This document shows positions 56,192 through 64,000 of a stretch of 64,000 nucleotides of DNA, one piece after another. The number at the start of each line of letters is the position of its first letter. Within the stretch, counting starts at the first letter, position 1. Source of the DNA: Armatimonadota bacterium (GTDB lineage Bacteria > Armatimonadota > DTGP01 > JAKQQT01); the NCBI GenBank assembly GCA_036504095.1, contig DASXVS010000063.1, forward strand, positions 26,119 through 90,118, in the 5' to 3' direction. Made by a program: the position numbers and the translations under genes. Under the pieces are notes generated by a model, which worked only from the letters and a program-made list of their open reading frames with translations, had not been told where the DNA came from and made no database searches.

Positions 56192-56884
56192 CTACCCGAT
56201 ACGTTTCTTCAGTTCCGGGTAGATGCGAGTGATGAAATCCTTGGCCCGGGCGAGCGCCACGTCTTCCGTGGAAACGACCGGAATGATTACTCTCACCAGC
56301 GCGCCGGTCCGGCGCTTTTGCTGGAAATGGGCCATCAACAGGTTCCAGTTATGCTTCATCAAACTTGGTGTCGCGTTGTCGCCCTGCACGAAGCAGTACA
56401 AGACCACTTGCTTATAGTCATGCCCGTCTATGACACGCTGTATCAGGAACCGGTTCATCTCGATAGGCAGTCCGCCCTCCGCAACCGGTTCGTCCGATTT
56501 CTCCATAATCTGCCAGCCGCCGCCGGGCAGACAGAACCCCGGCGAATGGAACGACTGCTTCAGATGTCCGTACACCACCAGAAAACTCAGCGGCCACCCG
56601 ATGGGGTCGCGGTATTCGCGAAAAACGTAGTCGTCCGGCTTCAGCAGATCCAATGACAACTTGTCCAGGTCCTCGTTCTGCTTGCACGTCCACTCGCCGA
56701 CTGCCAGGGGCAGTTGTGTCAGCCCCACGTTGTGCGAGTAAGCATCCGGGACCTTCATACTATCCGCCATCCGTACCAGCGGGGCAGTAAGCAAGAACAG
56801 GGCCAGGACGACAATCCAGCGAAGAAGACCGATGGGCGGCGACTTAGTCTCAACTGCGGGCGCGATAGCGGTTTCAGAACGCAT
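56192..56884 (-). CDS. epsI: EpsI-type exosortase-associated protein
   Basis: 230 residues: one N-terminal membrane helix (LLRWIVVLALFLLTAPLV), then an extracytoplasmic DUF3485 domain (VGEWTCKQNEDL, DYVFREYRDP, SFHSPGFCLPGGGWQIMEK). EpsI is found with exosortases in exopolysaccharide/PEP-CTERM systems; its exact role is unknown. It overlaps the exosortase gene by 11 bp, so the pair is coupled. Confidence 0.88.
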   Translation of the reverse strand: MRSETAIAPAVETKSPPIGLLRWIVVLALFLLTAPLVRMADSMKVPDAYSHNVGLTQLPLAVGEWTCKQNEDLDKLSLDLLKPDDYVFREYRDPIGWPLSFLVVYGHLKQSFHSPGFCLPGGGWQIMEKSDEPVAEGGLPIEMNRFLIQRVIDGHDYKQVVLYCFVQGDNATPSLMKHNWNLLMAHFQQKRRTGALVRVIIPVVSTEDVALARAKDFITRIYPELKKRIG

Positions 56885-57833
56885 CGTCGTTCTCCTTCGG
56901 CATCGTCGCCACGGGGGCGCCGGGCGCTCCGGCTGTCGCGACGGCTGGAGAGCGCATCAGCGCGTTTCGCAGCGCGATCAGCAGCAGAGTGTTGATGAAG
57001 AAGAGCACCGGCGCCGACCAATCGTGAAACGCCTTGGCCGCCAGTTGAGGATCGATCCAGTTGCCCACGCACAGAATCAGGAACACGCGAAACACGTTGG
57101 CGATAAACGCCATCGGGATGCCCAGAAGGAAGAGCAGCCAGCGCTTCCACAGCGAGATTGGCGTGAAGTAGGCGAACCCGGCCGCGAGGCACAACAGCGC
57201 GACCAGCGAATGCATCCCGCTGCAGGCGACCGCAACCTCGAACGTCGCTTTGGGCGCTGTGCGGGCGGCATTCAAAATGGTGAGGTTGTTCCCGTCACGC
57301 ACGATCGGGATGCCCACGATCGACGCCAGTATCGCCGAATAGGTGCTGGTACCCAACTGCATGGGAACGCTGATTTGTTCGACCAGAAGATCCGGCCACG
57401 GGACCATGAACCAGAGAAAGCCGTACGGGAAGAGAAGCCGTTTGAACAGTTGCCAACCGCAGAAGTAGACCAGCATCCCGCCAAGCACAACCACGAACGC
57501 GACAAACGGCAGGAACAGCACGTCGGCCCACGCACCCGCGAGCAGTATCAGGAGTCCCGCGACAATACCCAGCAGGCCGGTCCAAGCCGGCGCTATCAGC
57601 GTGTTCATCCAGCGGTCGCGCGAGAACCAGGCGATGCCGATCGCCGCAGGGGCAACGATCCAGCCGTGCGAGAACGTGGGGTCGGTGTTCCATCGGTCCG
57701 CCATATTCGCGATGGCGTCCTTGAACAGGTACAGAAAAGCCAGACCGACGAGGACCGCCGGCGCATAGGCGCGTGCCAGAGACGAGACGTCTGCCTGCCT
57801 GCCCGGATATGTGTTTGTTGGGTTATCAGCCAT
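56874..57833 (-). CDS. Exosortase
   Basis: 319 residues, about eight membrane helices. The exosortase catalytic residues are visible: Cys in VAVACSGMHSL, Arg in ANVFRVFLIL and His in AFHDWSAPVLF. Exosortases are thought to cleave PEP-CTERM signals and attach proteins to the cell surface. I find no PEP-CTERM tail in the proteins of this window, so the substrates must be elsewhere. It belongs to an exopolysaccharide cluster with epsI, as in the EpsH/XrtA type. Confidence 0.9.
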   Translation of the reverse strand: MADNPTNTYPGRQADVSSLARAYAPAVLVGLAFLYLFKDAIANMADRWNTDPTFSHGWIVAPAAIGIAWFSRDRWMNTLIAPAWTGLLGIVAGLLILLAGAWADVLFLPFVAFVVVLGGMLVYFCGWQLFKRLLFPYGFLWFMVPWPDLLVEQISVPMQLGTSTYSAILASIVGIPIVRDGNNLTILNAARTAPKATFEVAVACSGMHSLVALLCLAAGFAYFTPISLWKRWLLFLLGIPMAFIANVFRVFLILCVGNWIDPQLAAKAFHDWSAPVLFFINTLLLIALRNALMRSPAVATAGAPGAPVATMPKENDDAF

Positions 57834-57848
57834 GGAATATTCGGACGA

Positions 57849-59174
57849 TCAGAGTTTCACGACGCGGCCGGCAAGGTGTTCGATGCCCTTGGTCGCGTTC
57901 CTGGTATCGACGAAGAGGCGGCAATTCGGTAGGATTTTGTCCCAGTCGTACGCGCAATGATCGGTAATCAGCAGCACCGCGTCGTTCGCCGCGATCGTTT
58001 CCGGGTCCAGGTCGACGCTCTCCGCCGACCACTTGTCCAGCTTCATCTCGGGGACAAACGGGTCGTTATAGGACACGACGGCGCCCTTTGCGCGAAGGGA
58101 TTGGATGATCTCGATCGCGGGGCTCTCGCGCATATCCCCCACGTTTTTCTTGTAGGCGATGCCCAATACCAGGATGCGGCTGCCCTTGAGGGGCTTGCCG
58201 TCTTCGTTCAGCCCATCGGAGACCAGTCGGACCACGTGTTCCGGCATCCCACCGTTCACTTCTCCGGCCAGCGCGATGAACTTGGCCTCGAAGCCGTTGA
58301 GCCGTGCTTTCCAGCTGAGGTAGAACGGGTCCAGCGGAATGCAGTGCCCGCCGATGCCGGGGCCGGGGGTGTGCTTCATGAAGCCGAAGGGTTTGGTGGC
58401 CGCGGCATCTATCACCTCCCAGACGTCCACGTCCAGGTGATGGCACATTAACGCCAACTCGTTGACCAACGCGATGTTGACGCTGCGAAAAGTGTTTTCC
58501 AGAAGCTTCGCCGTCTCGGCCACCCGCGCTCCGGATACGGCAACCACGTTTTCGACAGCGGTCTCGTACAACTCGACGGCTTTGCGGGTACATAACGGCG
58601 TCACGCCGCCCACGATCTTCGTGATGTTGCGCGTGCCGAATTTCGCGTTGCCGGGGTCCACGCGTTCCGGGCTGAACGCCAGGAAGAAATCCACCCCCAC
58701 TGTCAGGCCGCCCTGGCTGAACATCGGCAAAAGCAATTCCTCCGTGGTGCCGGGGTACGTGGTGCTTTCCAGCACCACAATCTGGCCTTTGCGCAGATAC
58801 TTTGCCACCTGTTCGGCGGCGGCAACGATGTAGGAGACGTCCGGGTCTTTAGTCTTCCGAAGCGGCGTCGGAACGGCGATTATGATGGCATCCGCGTTTG
58901 CCAGGAGCGAGAAATCCGTGGAGGCGGTCAGGTTGCCGGAATCGACGAGGCGCGCGATCTCGGATGACTCTACATCGGGGATGTAGGACGCTCTCGCGAC
59001 GATGGACTCCACCTTGCGCTCATCCACATCAAGGCCAACGACGTTGTGGCCGGCGGAGGCGAACTCAACCGAGAGAGGCAGGCCAACATAGCCTAGCCCG
59101 ATAACAGCGAGGGATAGCGGATGGCGCGCCGGCGCGGATGCGGCGGGCTCAGTTTGTGCCAGGGATGACAACAT
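57849..59174 (-). CDS. UDP-sugar (WecC/WbpA-type) 6-dehydrogenase
   Basis: 441 residues: NAD-binding VIGLGYVGLPLSVEFASAGH, catalytic Cys in GPGIGGHCIPLDP and the C-terminal LVLGIAYKKNVGDMRESPA. The sequence is of the UDP-N-acetylhexosamine dehydrogenase type (WbpA/WecC) rather than Ugd (the ESTTYPGTTEE block). It makes uronic-acid donors for an acidic exopolysaccharide. The start follows the SLBB gene by ~100 bp with a hairpin in between. Confidence 0.9.
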   Translation of the reverse strand: MLSSLAQTEPAASAPARHPLSLAVIGLGYVGLPLSVEFASAGHNVVGLDVDERKVESIVARASYIPDVESSEIARLVDSGNLTASTDFSLLANADAIIIAVPTPLRKTKDPDVSYIVAAAEQVAKYLRKGQIVVLESTTYPGTTEELLLPMFSQGGLTVGVDFFLAFSPERVDPGNAKFGTRNITKIVGGVTPLCTRKAVELYETAVENVVAVSGARVAETAKLLENTFRSVNIALVNELALMCHHLDVDVWEVIDAAATKPFGFMKHTPGPGIGGHCIPLDPFYLSWKARLNGFEAKFIALAGEVNGGMPEHVVRLVSDGLNEDGKPLKGSRILVLGIAYKKNVGDMRESPAIEIIQSLRAKGAVVSYNDPFVPEMKLDKWSAESVDLDPETIAANDAVLLITDHCAYDWDKILPNCRLFVDTRNATKGIEHLAGRVVKL

Positions 59175-59214
59175 TCAAGCTTGCTCCAGGATTCGAAAAA
59201 CAGTTTGGTCAACA

Positions 59215-59247
59215 CCGGGGTGGAGCGGTTCCAGGCACCCACCCCGG
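59215..59247 (-). terminator. Hairpin between SLBB export gene and dehydrogenase gene
   Basis: A 9-bp stem (59215-59223 with 59239-59247) with a 15-nt loop in the 99-bp gap. It may be a partial terminator or attenuator within the operon. Confidence 0.4.
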
Positions 59248-59273
59248 CGTTAATGTCTCTTGGCTCAACCAGG

Positions 59274-60446
59274 TCAATGCCGGTACAGGGCCTTGTAGAG
59301 GAGAATGCTGGTGATTGTGGGCAGGATGGTGCCCATAGCACCCTCCAGACCACTATTCCGCCTCTCTTTAACCGGGTCCTGCCCCACAGTCACGGTGTCG
59401 CCGCGTTCCAGCGGGATGTTCTGAGTCACGTCGCCCTTGTTGATGAACTGCTCGTAATTGACGCTGGCGGGCGTACCCTTCTTGTGGATGATCTTGATGT
59501 CCTTGGTGCGCGCCCGCTCAACGAACCCGCCGGCCTTCGTCAGCGCGTCTGAAACGGTCATTCCCGGCTCGTACCCGAACGTTCCCGGGGTCTTTACGCC
59601 GGCGCCCAGAACGATCACCTGGTTGTTCTTGTTGTTCGGAACCATCACGGTGTCGTCTTCCGTGAGGTACAGGTTCTTCGTTAGCGGACTGTCTTCGCCG
59701 CGGGCCTCGGCGTCCAGGTCAACTGTCACCTGGGTGCCGTCCTTATGCTGAATGACAACCGCGCTCTTGTCCGCGTTATCCTTGAAACCGCCGGCGAGGG
59801 TTACGGCCTCCATCGGCGTCAGCTTGAGCTTGAAGTCTTTCTCGCCGGGAGTCGTTACTTCGCCGAGGATCTTGACCTTGCCCTGGGCCTTCGGTGGCAC
59901 GTAGAGCGTGTCGCCGGTCTCCATAAGTTCGTTCTTGGTCATGTCGCCCCGGAAGAGGGCGTCCAGGTCCACCACGCGCGGCTGGGTCTCTCCCTTGCGG
60001 AGAATGACTGCCTTCGCGCGATCGGCGTTGTCTGTGAACCCGCCGGCCTTCTGGATGACGTCCATCAGCCGGTAGTCCGCCTTGAGTTTCACGTCGCCAG
60101 GGGTTTTCACTTCGCCGGAAACGAGCACGGTTGTGTTCGTGGGTGAGGTGATCTCGACGGTGACGACGGGGTTCTTGATGAGGTCGGAAAGCTTCTTGGT
60201 AAGTTCAGCCTTCAATTCGTCGGCCGTCTTGCCGGTGGCGACCACGTTGCCGATGTTCGGCACGAAGATGTTGCCTTCGTCGTTGACGGTGAACGATCTT
60301 GAGTAATCAGGCTCGCCAACGACCTTGATGTTCAGGCTGTCGCCGGAGGTGATCACGTAATCACGAGCGTGAGCCGGAAGGCCGATGAAAAGCACGGCCA
60401 CCAGAGCAATGATCCCAGAGACGAGCCAGGTGCGTCTTCCCTGCAT
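59274..60446 (-). CDS. SLBB/Wza-like polysaccharide export protein
   Basis: About 390 residues. Signal peptide MQGRRTWLVSGIIALVAVLF. Then a Poly_export domain (DYVITSGDSLNIKVVGEPD) and three SLBB repeats (VLVSGEVKTPGDVKL, VKILGEVTTPGEKDF, VIVLGAGVKTPGTFGY). A C-terminal helix (TSILLYKAL) could be a membrane element. No lipobox Cys is seen. It forms the outer-membrane export channel of the exopolysaccharide. Start at ATG 60446 with AGGAGG 11 nt upstream. It is the first gene of the main minus-strand unit behind a sigma-54 promoter. Confidence 0.88.
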   Translation of the reverse strand: MQGRRTWLVSGIIALVAVLFIGLPAHARDYVITSGDSLNIKVVGEPDYSRSFTVNDEGNIFVPNIGNVVATGKTADELKAELTKKLSDLIKNPVVTVEITSPTNTTVLVSGEVKTPGDVKLKADYRLMDVIQKAGGFTDNADRAKAVILRKGETQPRVVDLDALFRGDMTKNELMETGDTLYVPPKAQGKVKILGEVTTPGEKDFKLKLTPMEAVTLAGGFKDNADKSAVVIQHKDGTQVTVDLDAEARGEDSPLTKNLYLTEDDTVMVPNNKNNQVIVLGAGVKTPGTFGYEPGMTVSDALTKAGGFVERARTKDIKIIHKKGTPASVNYEQFINKGDVTQNIPLERGDTVTVGQDPVKERRNSGLEGAMGTILPTITSILLYKALYRH

Positions 60447-60890
60447 GATGAGAGGTTCCTCCTGTCGAAGCCTGGCGGATCGGCGCAAATGATTCCGCCC
60501 AAAAGTTATACACAGTGCCACGCCTGTAACAGCCTATCGGTACAACCGCAAGACATTCTTAGCCCTGCAAACCGTACAAGCTGAACATGCACACGCAAGT
60601 TCCGTGCCAATTAGTGAAACAGACAGGCAGGCCACGAGCATGGGACACGGCCGCCATAGCAATGTTCCGCAAAAGACGCAGAATTGGTGCTACTTTTTGA
60701 GCGGCGCTACAGGCGTGCCGGAAACGGGGTGTCGGCTCTGCGACGCGTAAACAAGAGGCAAAAACGACCGCCCGGGGGCGCCATGCTCCACCGCTTGAGT
60801 ATATCACGCGGACGCGGAATCGTGCGATACGGGGAAGGCTGGAACATGGGCTCTCATGGATGCACTAAGCGTGCAACCACTCGCCCAGAT
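60447..60890. other. 444-bp intergenic region upstream of the export gene
   Basis: Apart from the sigma-54 promoter (60594-60610), I see no convincing ORF or RNA gene. A weak GC-rich hairpin with five T on the minus strand (around 60767-60780) may terminate the response-regulator gene. Confidence 0.6.
60594..60610 (-). promoter_or_regulatory. Sigma-54 (-24/-12) promoter for export gene
   Basis: Minus strand TTGGCACGGAACTTGCG is a perfect TGGCACG-N4-TTGC match (GG at -24, GC at -12). The predicted leader is about 135 nt to the ATG at 60446. Confidence 0.75.
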
Positions 60891-61898
60891 TCAGGCGGCG
60901 ATGTTCGCCTGCAGAAGGGCGCGAGCCTCGTCCTCCAGGCCCACGAACTCCAGCCCCATGGTGAACCGCTCGTTCGGCGTGGTGGCATCCCACACCACCC
61001 GGGCGCGGCCCTGCAGCGGATCGCCGGCCCCCGGAATAGCGACGCTGAACAGCACGGAACTGTTCGCCGGCACCGTGGCTTCGCCGCTCACCATCATGCC
61101 GGTCTGGCTCACGTTCACGCTCTCCCAGGAAGTTGACAGCTTGAACGGTTTGCCCTTGTCACCCGGCGGCAACACCTCCAGGCGCACGGGCCAGGCGACC
61201 GGCACACGCGTCGCCGCGCGGCGCTGGTGGCGTTCGATGATGTCCGGCTTCGAGAGGACCAGGCCGGACCTCGGCGCGGGCATGGCGTCCTGAACGCGCG
61301 AGTTGAACGAATACAGCGCGTCCCGCCCCGTGAGAGTCACCCGCACCGCTGCGCCGGCGGACGGGATGACCGCACGGCCATCTTTGACCGGCGCGGTGAC
61401 CACCAGCGTGTCCTCGGTCTCGTCCTGCACGGCTCCGGTGCCGTAACAAAGCCCGCCGGCGTCCGGCACGACCATCCGCAGGACCTGCCCTGGGGTGAAG
61501 AGCGCGAACGCGGAGGAGCTGGAACCGACCACCCGCCGCGTCTTGAGCGCATTGGCGACTGCCGTAACCATCATGTCCAGGTTGAACGGCTTCTCCAGGT
61601 AGGTGACAAAATCCGTGAGGCCTTCAGGCTTTCCGTACGCGCTCATCAGCACTACGGGAAGCTCCGGACGGATGGCGTGAATCGCTTTGAGGGTCTCCTG
61701 GCCGCTGAGGCCGGACATCTGAACGTCCAGGACCACGGCGTGAACGGCGTATCGACGGAGGACCGTGAGGGCCTCCGCGCCATCGTAAGCGGCAAGCGTG
61801 CTATAGCCTTCCCGGCGCAATCTGGCTTCGAGTACGCGGACGAGGTTCCGCTCATCGTCTACCAGCAGCACTGTTTGTTTCACAGATGGGGTTGCCAT
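60891..61898 (-). CDS. Response regulator with PilZ domain (cyclic-di-GMP effector)
   Basis: About 335 residues. The N-terminal receiver domain has VDDER, phospho-acceptor Asp in AVVLDVQMSG, Ser in VVLMSAYG and Lys in YLEKPFN. A YcgR-N-like beta domain follows. The C-terminal PilZ domain has the cyclic-di-GMP motifs RRAATR (RxxxR) and NVSQTGM (NxSxxG), so it should bind c-di-GMP. It may link two-component signalling with c-di-GMP for the adjacent exopolysaccharide locus. The start at 61898 is chosen for domain fit; ATG 61952 is possible. No cognate kinase is nearby. Confidence 0.85.
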   Translation of the reverse strand: MATPSVKQTVLLVDDERNLVRVLEARLRREGYSTLAAYDGAEALTVLRRYAVHAVVLDVQMSGLSGQETLKAIHAIRPELPVVLMSAYGKPEGLTDFVTYLEKPFNLDMMVTAVANALKTRRVVGSSSSAFALFTPGQVLRMVVPDAGGLCYGTGAVQDETEDTLVVTAPVKDGRAVIPSAGAAVRVTLTGRDALYSFNSRVQDAMPAPRSGLVLSKPDIIERHQRRAATRVPVAWPVRLEVLPPGDKGKPFKLSTSWESVNVSQTGMMVSGEATVPANSSVLFSVAIPGAGDPLQGRARVVWDATTPNERFTMGLEFVGLEDEARALLQANIAA

Positions 61899-62052
61899 GA
61901 CTCTTTGCTCACGCGGAGATTCGGAGCGCTTGAGATCGGCGACGAGCGGCATGGTCTCTGGTCCCTTCCAGCTAGGCGCTGCCACGCCGGGAGCCGAAGC
62001 CTCTAATAAAAAGCGCGACCTGCTTCCGCCAGGTCCTTCGAAATATAGTAGT

Positions 62053-62069
62053 GGCAATAAACGCGCCAA
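62053..62069 (-). promoter_or_regulatory. Sigma-54 (-24/-12) promoter for response-regulator gene
   Basis: Minus strand TTGGCGCGTTTATTGCC: GG and GC at exact spacing, one deviation (TGGCG for TGGCA). It lies about 155-170 bp before the start codon at 61898. Confidence 0.6.
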
Positions 62070-62184
62070 GGGCCAATTGATAAGCGAGGGGGCACATAAC
62101 TTTTTGACAATTGGGGGCAAATGCGGTGCGGTTCATGTTTCCAGGGGTACCGCAAAATAGCTTGCTTATTAGACTGGGCGAGTT

Positions 62185-62199
62185 TAGCACGGTGTGCTA
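62185..62199 (+). promoter_or_regulatory. Inverted repeat TAGCAC-GGT-GTGCTA, possible operator
   Basis: A perfect 6-bp inverted repeat with a 3-bp centre about 75 bp before the ATG of the secreted Ig-like gene; TATACA (62198-62203) overlaps its right end and could be a -10 box, so a bound dimer would block it. Confidence 0.35.
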
Positions 62200-62275
62200 T
62201 ACATAGATTCACAACGCGGACAGAGGCGTCCTCGCTATCTGCAACTCCCTTGCACAACACGAAAGGACTCGATTT

Positions 62276-63425
62276 ATGCACGCACTGTACCCCCCCCGCG
62301 GCGTTGGTTCGTGGCCTGACCCTCCTCCTCCTCTGTGGCGCGGCGCTTCCGCACGCGCTGGCGGACGAATCGCGGATTGATGTTACCGGGGTTAGCCCCG
62401 CTGCCGGGAACGTGCTCATTGCCGACGGTGGATGCCGGCACTACGTGGAATTCACCGCCTATGACGAGAACGGAAATGAAGCCAGCCAGGTACAGATCAA
62501 CTTCCAGATGACCTGCTCGCCATCCGGCAATGCATCGCTCTCTGCCACCAGCGCCACCACCAACGGCACCGGCCGAGCGGGCGTATTCATCACCGGGTCC
62601 GGACACTGCACAGGACAAGTGCGAGCGTATATGGGCGGTTACGAGGTCTGCTCGGACTGGACCTCATTCACCTTCGTGACCGGGCATTGGAATCCGGTCA
62701 CGGTTAACGGCGTAACGTCTGACGGCGACCCAACCATTACGCACGCGACCGGCACCGGCAGTGGATCCTTTGCAGTGACTGGACCCTATTCCGCCGACCT
62801 TGGCCCGGTCGCTTGGTGTGAGTTCAACTTCGATTCGCGAGTGTCAAACTCGGGATCCCCGAGCAGCGGAGGAACCGGTGGAGACATCGATATAACAGGC
62901 AAGGGTGTAAACGACGCCTACGCCGAATGCGAAACGCGAATGACTCAGGTGTATGGAACGACCAAGACCGCAATTGCCGACGCTACGATCCACCTTGGGG
63001 ACACCTTTAGTATCTCGTGGGTCAAGGACGATTTATCTTATGCGGGCGTGCCGCTGGGAAACACCCTTAACGTAGACATCTGCCGCTACTCATATGCTTC
63101 GCACAACAATACTTCAGGAGGCGCCCAGGCAATCGCAGGCATCACCCCCCTTTCCACGCTCACGGCGGCCGCATCAGGCGCCGGCGAGGTAACACAGAAC
63201 TACTTCGAAGGCTACAACAACGGGGCGCTTCCCGAGGGATATACCAACCCTGTTACATTGTACAACTCGAATCCGAATGGGAACACTATCTCAAAGACGG
63301 CTGACCTCTATACGACGATCACATCCTCATCATACCCCGATCCGTCAGTCACCTCGAACAGTGGATACGCCAAGGGCAACAATAAGGCCGTGGTTCGTTC
63401 CCCCCATACGCACATCAACCCCTAG
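62276..63425 (+). CDS. Secreted Ig-like protein with apparent frameshift at a C8 tract
   Basis: The ATG at 62276 has a good ribosome-binding site (AAAGGA, 8 nt). But it enters a run of eight C (62290-62297) and then stays in the wrong frame: translation soon stops. With seven C it would read MHALYPPAALVRGLTLLLLC, a good signal peptide, followed by the long open frame to 63425 (HALADES cleavage region). The body begins with a Big_1-like Ig domain (ADGGCRHYVEFTAYDENGNE...) and continues with Ser/Thr/Gly-rich beta structure. Upstream in-frame ATG at 62121 is an artefact of the open frame. Either a sequencing error, a phase-variable switch or a frameshift mutation. Function unknown; perhaps a surface or matrix protein. 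Confidence 0.65.
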
Positions 63426-63439
63426 CTGCATCCCGCACC

Positions 63440-63470
63440 GCGTGAGTGCGGCTTTGGGCCGCGCTCACGC
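63440..63470 (+). terminator. Intergenic hairpin before the STN-domain gene
   Basis: A 13-bp stem with one G:U pair (63440-63452 with 63458-63470), loop TTTGG, lies between the two plus-strand genes. No U-run; could be an intercistronic stabilising structure or weak terminator. Confidence 0.45.
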
Positions 63471-63486
63471 TCAAGGAGTGAAACAG

Positions 63487-64000
63487 ATGAAGCCATATGC
63501 GTTATTCGCGGGGGTTGCCATTGCCGGGTTCGCCGCCGGCGCCGTCACCCAGTTGGCGCATTCAGACCCGAAGCCGCCCGCGCTCATTCGCCCCAACCCC
63601 AACGTCGTCATCCTTCACGCTGAGAAGACAGTTACCATTGAAAAGCCCGACCTGACGCTCAGTAACCTGGCTTCAGAACTTGGGAAGCAAACAAGTTACA
63701 AGTTCATAGTGGACAAGCGTTTCGCGGCCAGCAAGACGCCGTACGCGGTGCTTTGCCGCAACACCCCATTCAGTCGCGTGCTGGCGGCATCCGGATATCT
63801 CAACGGCGCCAAATGGCAGCGCAGGGGCATGACCTACACACTCCGCCCCCTCACTTCAACGGAACGCGTTATCGATGCGGAGCGCTACGAGGGAATGATC
63901 AACCGAATCGAGGCATACCTCGGAGCCATAGACCCCAACGATCCCAGCCTGACGCTCCACGTTCGGCAGGACATAAACGGCATAGCAGACTGGCACCTCC
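63487..64000 (+). CDS. Secreted STN-domain protein (3' end outside window)
   Basis: Starts with a signal peptide (MKPYALFAGVAIAGFAAG), good ribosome-binding site (AGGAG, 8 nt). The segment IEKPDLTLSNLASELGKQTS followed by YKFIVDKRFA resembles the STN domain found at the N-terminus of secretins and TonB receptors. The open frame runs off the right edge. It may be a secretin-like or regulator protein; the family cannot be settled from ~170 residues. Confidence 0.6.
   Translation, partial: MKPYALFAGVAIAGFAAGAVTQLAHSDPKPPALIRPNPNVVILHAEKTVTIEKPDLTLSNLASELGKQTSYKFIVDKRFAASKTPYAVLCRNTPFSRVLAASGYLNGAKWQRRGMTYTLRPLTSTERVIDAERYEGMINRIEAYLGAIDPNDPSLTLHVRQDINGIADWHL

Larger units (their letters stand above)
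61899..62275. other. 377-bp divergent intergenic region
   Basis: Between the response regulator (minus) and the secreted Ig-like gene (plus). Contains a sigma-54 promoter (62053-62069), a minus-strand hairpin GACCT...AGGTC followed by CGCGCTTTTT (around 62006-62031, possible attenuator) and a palindrome (62185-62199). No gene is seen. Confidence 0.6.

Noticed and set aside
62116..62129. Sigma-54-like GG-N10-GC before the Ig-like gene
   Set aside because: Spacing fits but the flanking bases match the consensus poorly.
62121..62275. In-frame ATG at 62121 as start of the Ig-like gene
   Set aside because: It would place ~60 charged and Cys-rich residues before the signal peptide; no ribosome-binding site.

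Overview
This is a GC-rich bacterial chromosome segment with about 50 genes in long same-strand runs. I see no rRNA, tRNA, CRISPR array, phage or insertion sequence. The lineage cannot be fixed from the sequence alone. The mix of a McsA-McsB-ClpC locus, degenerate dockerin-like modules on secreted proteins, an exosortase-linked polysaccharide locus and TTG starts or possibly leaderless genes fits Armatimonadota or a similar deep-branching, largely uncultured bacterium. That is an inference.

Layout. 1-9.2 kb: end of a multiheme cytochrome c, a sirtuin, a LigB-like protein overlapping a ComF-like protein, a large secreted protein with a dockerin-like tail, a metallophosphoesterase, a nucleotidyltransferase-like protein and an AI-2E-type permease. 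9.2-19.3 kb (minus strand): separate flippase-like and synthase-like halves of an MprF-type aminoacyl-lipid system with an esterase between them, a polysaccharide deacetylase and a glycosyltransferase; then metX, metY, a secreted dockerin-like protein and a small unknown protein. 19.5-28 kb: aspA, a BrnT/BrnA toxin-antitoxin pair whose toxin gene is broken, a putative nuclease, a membrane protein, a secreted unknown, a glycoside-hydrolase-like protein and a PD40 propeller. 28-33.3 kb (minus): mcsA-mcsB-clpC and ilvE.

33.5-37.3 kb (plus): a tightly overlapping operon of a Tes/MSS-like radical SAM protein, an ICMT-like methyltransferase, an Lgt-like protein that appears to lack the catalytic histidine, two tandem paralogous small membrane proteins and a DUF4395-like protein. 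I consider this the best candidate for an undescribed (probably lipid-modifying) system. Next come a sugar-phosphate isomerase, a secreted serpin and a PQQ-like propeller.

41.7-62 kb (minus): a complete Wzx/Wzy-type exopolysaccharide locus. It has SLBB export protein, nucleotide-sugar dehydrogenase, exosortase and EpsI, Wzz/BY-kinase-like protein, polyprenyl glycosylphosphotransferase, flippase, O-antigen ligase/polymerase, four glycosyltransferases, a deacetylase and a GT39-like membrane enzyme. A response regulator with a PilZ domain lies just upstream. I find four sigma-54 (-24/-12) promoter matches, each in front of a transcription unit of this locus: two perfect or near perfect and two with one deviation in the core. 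The locus therefore looks like a sigma-54 regulon with cyclic-di-GMP input. 62.3-64 kb (plus): a secreted Ig-like protein with an apparent frameshift at a run of eight C, and the start of a protein with an STN domain.
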